A stretch of DNA of 64,000 nucleotides, from NCBI GenBank assembly GCA_011033025.1, contig WFMF01000229.1, positions 1-64,000 of the forward strand, in the 5' to 3' direction. The notes under the pieces are model-generated. The model searched no databases, was not told where the DNA came from, and saw only the letters and a program-made list of their open reading frames with translations. Positions 1 through 10,300 of the stretch are shown one piece after another. How positions within the stretch are numbered: the first letter of the stretch is position 1; the number at the start of each line of letters is the position of its first letter. Source of the DNA: Beroe forskalii. Taxonomy: Eukaryota; Ctenophora; Nuda; Beroida; Beroidae. Made by a program: the position numbers and the translations under genes.

Positions 1-230
1 TTATTTATCACAGTAATTCATTACAAATCAATAGATATTAAAAGATAGTTTTTAATAATGGAAATTCAAGTCTCAAGATTACTTTTGATTTATACTTTTC
101 ATTGGTTTCATAAATCCAACTTATTAACAAGTAAACCACTTTTATCACAGTAATTTATTTATCACAGTAAATTATTTATCACAGTATTTTATTTGCCACA
201 GTTGATCATTTATCACCTAATTAACTGTTT
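1..230. repeat. AT-rich stretch with short TTTATCACAGTAA-like repeats
   Basis: The unit TTTATCACAGTAA or close variants occurs at the left edge and then several times in a row between about 136 and 220. No gene is visible here. The region from 450 to 1045 also holds no recognisable gene. Confidence 0.55.
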
Positions 231-237
231 ATGAATG

Positions 238-445
238 ATTTTTTCCTGTTCCCAATCGCGTTTTTGTTTTACAAAAAGGCATTGAGAATAGGTTAGCAGA
301 GATCATGTATTTTGGGGGTTGTGTGTATACTACCTTTACGCATACTGTTAAATCTGAAATAGGTGCTGCGCGTGACCGTGTGTCGTCGTGGTGGTGGTTG
401 GTTGGTACATTTTCATGCATCCAACTGCTCCTTTATAATATCACT
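238..445 (+). repeat. Dispersed repeat, copy A (partner at 16706-16880)
   Basis: A T-run is followed by GCGTTTTTGT, then ACAAAAAGGCA, then a GGTTNGCAGAGATC segment and, about 120 bases later, TGCTCCTTTATAATA. The same landmarks in the same order recur at 16706-16880 inside TAF1. The GCGTTTTTGT/ACAAAAAGGC part can fold back on itself. This is probably an old non-autonomous element; its family is unknown. Confidence 0.5.
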
Positions 446-1639
446 CGCGTCAGAGAAGCTTGGTGTAGTGGCATCCTTTGCATTGTGGGCTACAGCTAGC
501 TTACTGGGCTGCTTGGTAGGTATGTGAGTTCAATGCTCTGTTCATTCTGATGTTGAATTAATTCTTTTTCATGGAATAAATCAAATAATTGATTGGATTT
601 CAATCACACAGTCATTTGGCCATGTTTAAGCAGCAGGAAGTTCGGCCAATTTACAATGGGCAGTATTTGTGCAATCAGTTACGAATGATCTAAAGAATTT
701 ACTTGAGAAAAGTAAAACATGAGTGTTTGTCTCGGTTCATGACTGATAATAATGCTATAATGATATATCTGAATCTTTTATCTTGGTCAGTAATCATACT
801 GTGTATCTCAATCTTGAAATTATCAAGGTGGGGCACGATAATATTGAACATTGCAATGGTTAGATATCTGCAACGCAACACAAAAGAAAATGTAACGCGT
901 AACCAAAATGGTGATCATAGTTATGAAACTCTGAACGGTGCGCAACAAATCTAGAAAGAGTTCTATGAAATGGCAGGAACGCGCGTGCAAACATTTGGCA
1001 TGTGAAACGAAATCGCCCACATGATATTTAGATCTGCGTGCGTTAATTCAAACCAAGGATCGACCGAGGGGCAGATTTCTGGCCGAGGCCGAGGCCGAGA
1101 AAAAAGGAAAATCTGAAATTTCAACCGAGGCCGAGGCTGAGGAAAACGACGATCTAAAATTTTGACCGAGGCCGAGGCCGAGTCCTCGGTGCCCTAATTT
1201 GCACCGAGGCCGAGGCCGAGGATTTCAGGGGATATTTTCAACAAGTTGAGCGGATCACCACAACTGCACCGTTTTGTTGGAAAAGTTCAAAACTAATTGA
1301 TATTGTTCAGTGGACCGTAATACTAGATCTTAACTGCATAATATTTGCACTTATTATTCATCTTATCTGGACAAACGAAAGCACAGTTCCCTGCAAGGGA
1401 CCTGTATGAGACCTCAACGAGCATAATAAAGCATAGTATATTATTTTTTAATTTTGAAGGTTTTACTTTAATTCAAATAACAGTCACACGGCCAATGACA
1501 GGGAATCGGGATTCAAGTGTAATCAAGCCAGTGACGGTTAAGGAAGTATAATCCATACTTTATTCGCCCGAGACTTCGCTGCAATGGGCTTCTCCTCATT
1601 TAACCCTCCCACAGTTTCCTGCACGCTCGGCTGAGTGAA

Positions 1640-2688
1640 CCTATTTGACAATGTTTAGCAAGGCTCTGGGGGCGGTAGCCCCCACAAGACAGACGATTCA
1701 GATAAGATTGAAAATTGGTGCCTCAAAAGGATTTCACTTCAATTCTTGCCTATTTTCTACAAGACTCTTCAAAGCAAAATCATGGCAGCAACGTAAGTAC
1801 AATGCTGGGCAGGGGTCTGGGGGCGGCACCCCCAGAAGCCAGACGTTCAAATTAGATTAAATTGGTACCTCAGTTTGATTTCACATCAATTCTTGCCTAA
1901 TTTCTTGCCTAAGACTCTTCAAGGACAAAATCATGGCAGCAACGTAACTTGTACCACAGTCCCTACAGTGCTAGGCAGGGGTCTGGGGCAGCAGCCCCCA
2001 GATGCCATGCGTTTAGATTAGATTAAATTGGTTCCTCAATATAATTTCACTTCAATTCTTGTCAATTTTCGACGAGACTGGTCGAGGAAAATTCACGGAA
2101 GCAACTTAAGTACGGTGCTAGGGACTAGGGAGAGGTCGGGGGCGGCAGCCCCCAGATGCCAGACGTTAAGATTTGAAATTGATTAAATTTGTGCCTCAAT
2201 AGGATTTCACTTCAATTCTTGCCTATTTTTGACGAGACTGATCGGAGAAAAATCACCGCAGCGACTTACTGACTTAAGTACGGTGCTATGCAGGGGTCTG
2301 GAGGCGGCAGCCCCCAGAAGCCAGACGTTCGGATGAGATTAAAAATTGGTGCTTCAATAGGATCTCACTTTGAATCTTGCCCATTTTCGACAAATTTACG
2401 GATCGGGACGTTGAATAAGAGTCCCATAATTGTAATTAATGAGTACTTTATTTATTCTCTGATTCAGTGGTACACTTGCAAATAGAAACGATGTGGTTCT
2501 TTACAATAAATTTCGTCGTTCTACGACATCTTCAGGTCTCAATTTTGATTGTATAAAGTAGTTTTGTAAAGTTTAAAACAGTCTGGTCGAGAAAAATCCA
2601 CGGCAGCAACTTAAGTACAGTGCTAGGCAGGGGTCTGTGGGCCGCAGTCCCCAAAGGCCAGCTGCCAGACGTTTAGATTAGATCAATT
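1640..2688 (+). repeat. Tandem array of about 155-bp units, left block
   Basis: Six or so diverged units, each with GGGGTCTGGGGGCGGCAGCC followed by CCCAGAAGCCAGACG (a strong G/C hairpin), then an ATTAAATTGG segment, TTTCACTTCAATTCTTGCC, TTTTCGACGAGACTGGTCG and a CACGGCAGCAACTTAAGTAC segment. The array belongs to the interior of the hAT-like element and is interrupted by a LINE at 2689. Short ORFs that cross it are by-products of the repeat. Confidence 0.75.
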
Positions 2689-5072
2689 GTATTGTATTGT
2701 ATTGTATTGTAGGTTCCCCAAACTCGGAAGTAAGGGGGACAGTACCCTTAAGGGCACTGCCAGCACTGGGGCCACGGGACACCACTTATAGCGACGGCAA
2801 GTTGCCACTGGTACCCACTGGGTGCTCTGGCTTTATTGGGAACAGCATTTCAGTGACATTGGCTTGGTGAACTTCACTGAGCAATGGGGTCAGTGTTAGG
2901 CCAGACAAGCCGCCTTTACTGCTGTACACTACAGTTTGAGTCAACTATATCTCTGTCCAAAGCACAGAAAAATAGATTTACTCTCTCTGTCCACATTGCC
3001 ATGGGTCGGTCAAAAAGTCATAAAGGTAAGTGTAGTTTTGAAAGGCGTGAGCTGGGTTGCCTTCGGTAACATAAGTGTATTTAAAAAGTGGTACGGATTT
3101 CATTTTGAGTGGTGATTATCGAAATGTCAGGACCCTCCTGCTCTCCTTCCATTATTTTCTTGAATCAGCTGGTGTATCGTCGTCTTTTATTATTATTACC
3201 TTGTGTAGGTGTGCTTCTACGTTTGTTAGTTTTGTGTGAGATAGTGTTCTGTTGGGGGAAAGGCTTCTTTTGTTATTTGTGGCTTTCTTTCAAAATATTG
3301 GTGTTGTTGAAAAATTTTTATCATTTTGTTGATTAGATGACTACTTTTGCAGATCGTCAATGCTATCAAATTGGTATTTGTTGAATATTTCTTTTCTTTT
3401 ATTGCTGAAATAAGAGCATTTACACAGTATATGATGCGCTGTTTCTAGGCAGTTCTCTTCCCAGTTGTAGTGAACGTATTTCATTACTTCTGTACAGTAT
3501 TCACAGTGTTCATTATAACTCTGTTTTGTTTTTGTCATTTGATAGTTTAGGTTGTTATGATTGGATAATATTTTAATTAAAGTACTTATTTTCTCATAGT
3601 TTAGTGTTAAGATTTTGTTTGTCATTTTATTTGTCCTGTATTTATAAGCTTTAACTAAACCAGATGTAAGTATCTTAGCCTCACAGCTTATATCACTATA
3701 TATAAATCTGTTTTCTATTGATCTATGGTAGTGTTTGTTAATGATATTAATAAATGTTGTGAATGGTGCTTTATTATATAGCCAGTTTGATACTTGTTTT
3801 AGGGAACCTTTCTTAGCAAGGTAGTCAGCTATTTCATTTCCTTCATGACCTTCGTGGCTGGTATCCAGTTGAGATTGACTGTGTTATTTCCTCCCAGCTC
3901 ATTAAGTGAGTTATGGCACATTTTATTAATTCATTTTTTGTATGTTTGTTCATTAGAGACTTAAGTACTGCTTGTGAATCTGAGTAGAATTCGATATTTA
4001 AATTACTTAAGTTTTTTGTTTCATTTATGATTTAGCTAGCTTTCCATATGGCAATTGCTTCTGCTTGGTAAATGCTGGTGTGTGTTGGGAGTGGTTCTGC
4101 TACCTCATTTATTTCTTCTTCACTGAATGTTATACCGATTCCTGTGTTGCCTTTTTTCATTTTTTTTTATTCCATCTGTGAAGATTAGAAGGTTTGATTC
4201 ACATTCTTTCACTTGTATACTGTCCCTGTTTTCAATGTTGATTTTGTATGTTTTGTTTAAGATTGAGAAAGGACTAATTTTGTCTGAAATTGGGTTTGGG
4301 TCAATTTTTATCACATTTTTTAATTTCCAATCAATTATTTCTTGTGTTGATTGTATTTTTTCATTTTTATAGTTATTCATGTTCCAGTGTCTTTCAGTCT
4401 TGAGAGTTAATGCTCTTTTTAAAGCTGTTTCTTCTAATTTTATCTCAATTGGTGCCATATTAAGGAGTAAATTTAGGAGTACTTTGGGAGTGCTAGTTTT
4501 ACACCTTGTTATCATATGTTGTGCCATAGTTTGTATAGGAGTTATTTTAGCTATTTGTGATTTTGTTAGGTTCATTGCCCAAACAATAGATCAAATTTAA
4601 GTTATAATGATTCGTAGAGGATTGTACAGATTCAATTTATTCTATGTTTTTTGAGTAGTGAAATTTAAAATTTTGGCAGAGCTTCCGCAGGGCAAAGAAG
4701 CCCTACTTCAAACTGCTGAACAAAATTCCCCAATATCACTTGAATTTAGTGTGACAGATTGGGACCTCACTGGTAGATCTGGAGGATTTTTTAGTTCTCA
4801 TCCGGCTGAAAGCACAAAGAACTATTGACTTTAAGAGAAAAGACTAATGGCTGATACAGCTAGTCTGTTAGGTTGCACATTGTTCTTATACTCCAAGAGC
4901 ATAAGTTGGCAGCCTACTTGTTGCTTCTTGGTCTTAACGCACCATCGCTGTAGTATTAGCAAGCTAATCTACAGACTACGGCCTCGGGAGCAGCAACGAA
5001 GCTCCGTTCCAGGGAATCTCACCGATGTTCTGATTTAACGGTATGGTGCCCGAATCATCAGAACCTGGTAGG
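2689..5072 (-). mobile_element. Nested, 5'-truncated LINE of the I/Jockey type with RNase H
   Basis: On the - strand, 4120-4575 encodes the region that links reverse transcriptase to RNase H, ending in IFTDG, the first RNase H active-site block. Downstream on the same strand, with frame breaks and a stop, come QAEA (about 4065), YSDSQ (about 3985) and a HEGHEGNEIAD block (about 3840-3865), so all RNase H catalytic blocks can be traced. The end at 3341-3625 has the CEYC...ETAHHILCKC zinc-like motif that closes many LINE ORFs. The 3' tail is five copies of ATTGT (as read on +) at 2686-2710. TTAGATCA occurs on both sides (2678-2685 and 5073-5080), consistent with a target duplication. It is inactive. 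Confidence 0.72.
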
Positions 5073-5530
5073 TTAGATCAAATTGGTTCCTCAATAGGAT
5101 TTCACTTCAATTCTTGCCTATTTTCGACGAGACTGGTCGGAGAAAAAATCACGGCAGCAACTTAATACAGTGCTAGGCAGGGGTCTGGGGCGGCAGCCCC
5201 AGAAGCCAGACGTTTAGATCAGATAAAATTGGCGCCTCAATAGGATTTCACTTCAATTCTTGCCTATTTTCGACGAGACTGATCGAGGAAAATTCACAGC
5301 ATCAACTTAATACAGTGCTAGGCAGGGGTCTGGGGCAGCAGGCGGCAGCCCCCAGAAGCCAGACATTTAGGTCAGATTAAATTGGTGCCTCAATAGGGTC
5401 TCACTTCAAAACTTGCTCTTGCTTATTATCGACGAGACTGGTCGAAAAAAATCACGGCAGCAACTTGAGACGTGCAGTGCTAGTGAATTAAATTGAAGCT
5501 CCTAAATTTCTACCTACTCATTTTTTCCTA
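5073..5530 (+). repeat. Tandem array of about 155-bp units, right block
   Basis: About three further units of the array at 1640-2688, in the same orientation, resuming exactly where the nested LINE ends. The last unit degrades near 5530. From 5530 to 5690 there is AT-rich sequence, then the CCGAGG-rich subterminal region of the host element. Confidence 0.72.
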
Positions 5531-6192
5531 TTTTTGATGAGACTAGTCAAATAAATATGATGGCCACAGTTCATCAAATGTTTCAAGATCTTTCAAATAA
5601 ATCATACAAGTTATTTTTGGGCCTCTTTCAAATAAAATTCAGGTTTTCCTGTTATCAAATATGTATATTTTCCTTTAAAATCCTCGGTAAAATCCTCGGC
5701 AAATTTATAAAAACTCGGTCGAGGCCGAGGAGAATTGGGATTTAAAATGACCGAGGCCGAGGCATTCCGAGGATTGACAATTGTGACCGAGGCCGAGGCC
5801 TCGGTAAAACCCCAATCCTCGGTGAAAACCGAGGCCGAGCCGAGGCCTCGGTCGATCCTTGATTCAAACATTTAGAAGGAAATGTATAATATAGCGCCTG
5901 TGCATGCCAAGGAATATTTATGAAATTTAATCAATGATGTTAGTACTATGTGACAGTTGAAGTTGATAAAGAAGCGTTTTATCACGGAAAATGATTTCTG
6001 ATAAATCTTTAATCTGTTAAAGACAACCTCTTTCTCTTAAATCTCGTTGGTGTACACACCTGATTGCACCTTGATTTTAGAGGTCATTTTTTGCTTCATA
6101 AGTTTTTAATTAACTCACCATGTCAGTAAATGAGACGGACAACGGTCGTAGATCAAATGATGGCATGTTTTTATACCAAGCCCCAGGGAACA

Positions 6193-6260
6193 GGAAATTA
6201 AGCGCCTGCATATGGGAACAACGGGCTCAAGAAATAAGCCGGCAGGCGCAATTCTTGTTA
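6193..6260 (+). other. Conserved 68-bp hairpin-forming element, copy 1
   Basis: GGAAATTAAGCGCCTGCATA, a short variable middle, then GCCGGCAGGCGC and CAATTCTTGTT. GCGCCTGC pairs with GCAGGCGC, and CAAGAA pairs with TTCTTG. Two more copies lie at 17595 and 62862. From 6260 to 6890 I see only AT-rich non-coding sequence before TAF1. Confidence 0.6.
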
Positions 6261-6896
6261 ACAAGGTGTGCTATAGCATAATAGAATGTTATCAATACTT
6301 AATTGTTTTAAATATTGTTCATTGAGCTCTCAATAAGGAGCAGGTTATGCTGTGGGTATAACTAAGTAGATAAATTAATTAGTTATTTTTTGGTACATTG
6401 AGCAAATGCGCCCCTAAGTCCTGGTGGACTTTTTGGCAATATGCTTGGTTATGGAATACTCTCCATAACCATTAATTATTAATGGGCACCTGAGTTAAAT
6501 GGTGTGTAAGAATGTTACCAATGTTATTTATTTAGTGTTTGTGTAAATTGTGATGGTCGAATACCATTACCCTTTAATTGTTATTATTATTCTTATTAGA
6601 TGCATTCAATAAGATAACTCCCCATTATACAATGACAAAATAATATCAAGATTTCCTGCTATGAGCTGGAAATAGTATGTCAAAATGAATTCATACTTTC
6701 CTAAGTAAGCCCAAACCTTCCTAGGAAAAACAAAAGTAGGAAACTGTCAAAGCAAGAAAGTTTTTATCCTACTCTGTTTTGTGACCCACTGCTAGCAAAT
6801 ATGTACCTCTATATAATTTCCCCTATCAATCAACAACTCACTGAGTCGTTCTCATCGTTTAGGATCTAAATTTATTTATTGAGTTCAGCACATAAC

Positions 6897-7373
6897 ATGA
6901 AAGCATCTTTTCTGTTTGGAAACATTGATGAAGATGGGAACTTGGAATCAAATTATCTTGATCAGGTTTGTAAAAATGATTTTTCTATTAATCTCAAATT
7001 CAATACTATGGAGTCTGAATATGGGCTGAATATCCTCTCTTCAATTTTATCCTCTTCAATATACATAACTCCTAATTTCACATTCATAGTAAATATGACT
7101 TTTCAACAGGGCTGCCTGTTTTAGATATTGCATAATTACTGTAGAGCTTTAAAACTCTTGTCTCCCATGTCTGGCTCTTGTAAGTATCGTAATATCCAGG
7201 AGGAAATAAAGATGTTGGACAATGTGGCAGAAGAGCTGACTTCAGACCTGCTCAAAGAGACTGTTTCTGCAGACAGTAGTCAGACATTCGATGTGGCTCC
7301 AGTTAGACCACTTGACTCTGCTGAGGACTTCACAGAGATACAGGAGTTGGCAGAGGATGACCAAGGATTCAAG
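6897..7373 (+). CDS. TAF1: TAF1 exons 1-2, TAND-like N-terminus
   Basis: Exon 1 (23 codons) carries [15 protein letters not shown], the TAF1 N-terminal signature that in other animals contacts the DNA-binding face of TBP. Exon 2 (58 codons) ends in [16 protein letters not shown], matching the acidic D/E-rich second part of the TAND region. Both exons are phase 0. The intron between them is short (234 bp). Confidence 0.88.
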
Positions 7374-10300
7374 GTAACATAAACTTCATAGATAGGTAGA
7401 TAATGACAGGTAGATATTCGATTGAAAGCTAGCCAAAGCCCCCAGTAGTATCCCCAATTAACAGGATTCAAGGTGATGTACATACCATGATTTACCTCAC
7501 TGTTCCTCTTGACAACCGACAAGTTCCTTTCCATAGATTATTGAAATGTATGTATTTCATAATAATTGTGCCGATCTTAAATTCAATGGTCAAATACACA
7601 ACATTTAAGAAACATGGGCCTGCATGTTTTCATTTTGGTAGGAATTTATGCACACTATTTAAAGAGCACTGGAAAATAACAAAGTTATAGACAATACATA
7701 TGTCGCATAGACATAATATTCTTTGCCATATTAAAGAAATACGTGGGTATTCAACTACTTTGATTAGTTGCCCTCATTCTTTGAGACTGAGAAGGTCCAG
7801 CATGTTGCTCGTTGTTTCTTGCATGGAACAGGTGGAACGAGATTATTGCATGGAGAACCTGTTATGATTGGTGGTGTTTCTTGGGAGGTATACTCTGCAT
7901 TACCCATCAGCAAAATGTTTGAAATGTCAGTTCCTTCCTCAACATTTAAACAATCATAATGAACGAGGGGTGATGAGGATTTTCATTTATGGCACGTATA
8001 GGCCATTATCCTCTTTTCAGGGACCCCACTGCAATCAAGCGTATTTGCAACCATTTTACGAACTGATGTATTACTAATCTTATGTCATCCTATATCGTTG
8101 TTCAGAGGATCTATCATGTGCTTTTCACTGTTTGACCTAGAGCATTTACTACATCTGGTTATGAATAATGCCATGAATCCGATAGTCCGTTGGAGCTCTC
8201 TACAATGAGGAGCATGGGGCTATCGGGATGCAACATGCCACTTGGCCGTTTTTCTGAGTACTTGAGAGGAAGTGAAACTAGACATTTATTTGCATTATCA
8301 GGCAGGCTGGCAAGAAACCCGACGCCATGTCTTATGTCCTTTACATCCTCACCCTGCCTTGATCTTTCACCATTCAAAGTTAGAAATTGGTGACCATTCA
8401 CAGAGATGCATGTCACCGAACCATAGTGAACGTTGTTCTGATGACCCCCTCCGACCTAGAATCGAGGAGAACATCTGGATTGCATTCTGAGATCCCTGGG
8501 GTGATGCCCTCCTGCGGCTCCTTTCTCAAAAAGGAAGTTTGTCTCCAAAATTGTTAGGGCATCGCTCTTGTTGGGCAAACTACCTTTACCTAGTTTGCGC
8601 AGGTTCTTGTTCACAGCACCAAGATGCGAAACAATATCCCTGTTTTGTGACTCAGTAAACTCTATGGAGAACTTTTCCCTAAAGTAGCGGAGAATGCCGT
8701 AATGCATTGTTCTTAAGGAACCCGGTTCCATAGGGTGGCCCATCTTCTTTGCATACCTTCTGATACAAAGAAGCTTCACCAGGGTAGTTCTATCACTTGT
8801 GTTGTATTCTGAACAGTTGAAGGCTTGAATCTTGTACTGAAGGAGAAGGTTGATGGCATTGTCTGTTGATTTCCTCGTATTTGAGGATTGTTGATTCTGC
8901 ATAAACGCATCCATTTCTTCATCTGTAGCAGCTTAGAACCGGTCCATTCATGAACATACATCCTCACTAAGATAGTAACTTAGTAAATAGGTTAGAATCG
9001 TACGAATGAGCATTCAGAAAATTTGTAATAATCCAACAGTAGTAATTCAACAGTAGTAATTAAACAGTTGAGAATGGTAATTCAACAGTTGAGAATAGTA
9101 GTTACTTTTCACTGGTTATTTCACTCATATTTCACTCCATACTTCCCTCTCTGTTGACAACTATGATCATTGATCACATGATTTTCGAAAGCTTTTGATG
9201 ATAACATCCTCATATCAGTTATAACGTTTAAACTTCAACCTCTTGAAACAACTGGTGGAAAGAATTCTTGTATCTAGTAATGGTGAAGTGTTAAACAATT
9301 TTATGTAAGGTACCAGCTGTACCGGCCAAAGTGAGCAAAATGCAGCGTCAAACGGAAGACATCCTCAAGTCGACCTCACTCAGCAACATAGAGAAAGCTA
9401 AGCTTCTCTTCCCTGACTTTGACCCGAATAAGAAGCTCCGTTTCTCTCGTCTCTTCGAGGGCGGGTTTGGGGGGCGGGACTTGGACAGAGACTGGAAGTA
9501 CGGGAAGAAAAAGAAGAAGTACAAGCACCCTGTGCGGGAAAACGGGCTCTGGACCAAGGTGAGAACACCGGCGGGCTACTACTGAGTTTGTTGTTAGATG
9601 TACAGTAGAACTGCAGTAGAACATGTATGATTGTATGAATTTAATTGATCAATATGCGACGGTATTTACACACTTGGGTGTGTAATTACCACATTAATTC
9701 CACGAGCTTGCGAGTGGAATTCATGCAATAAATGCACGAGCTTGCGAGTGCATTTATTGGAGTAATTGCACGAGCTTGCGAGTGCAATTACGATGGTAAT
9801 TTACACACCCAAGTGTGTATTTACTGTATTATTACCCTGCCATGGACGCATCAATCAAAGTAGACGGTTTGAAACTTAAGTATTCGAACTCAATGTTTTA
9901 TGAATAATGGGTACATTATTTCATAATTGAAACAGGCGAGAATTTTGGACAAATTTGCCAGTGATTTGCAAAAGTCAGAATCACATCATCATCGTATCGG
10001 GGTCAATTCAGCGAATAAGTTCAAAAGTCCAAATGATACAACCAGCGCCCAGCATTGATACATACTGTTAGTGTATGACGTAGTGTATGTATATGTACTT
10101 TACAAAAATTTTGTTTTGATCTTTCATTGCCATAAAAAAATGAACCATGAAAGGTATATGTGCAATCGAAAACAAAAAATTCACACCACAAACATTTATA
10201 ACAACTGACACGAGAGCTACAATCTTATGCGGATCTCGTATAGAATCTGCCCTTAAAGAAAAACACGATCACATGTGAATGTAGTCGGCTAAATCTTTAG

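Larger units (their letters stand above)
1046..5869. mobile_element. 4.8-kb hAT-like DNA transposon with TIRs and 8-bp TSD
   Basis: The element starts at 1054 with CAAGGATCGACCGAGG and ends at 5861 with the exact inverse of those 16 bases. The octamer ATTCAAAC flanks it on both sides (1046-1053 and 5862-5869) as a TSD. Subterminal regions (1066-1225 and 5695-5850) are packed with CCGAGG/CCTCGG hexamers in both orientations, as expected of transposase-binding repeats. The interior has no transposase; it holds a tandem array of about 155-bp units and a nested LINE. An 8-bp TSD with ends starting CAAGG suggests the hAT superfamily, but P-type elements also make 8-bp duplications, so the assignment is inferred. 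It is non-autonomous as seen. Confidence 0.8.
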
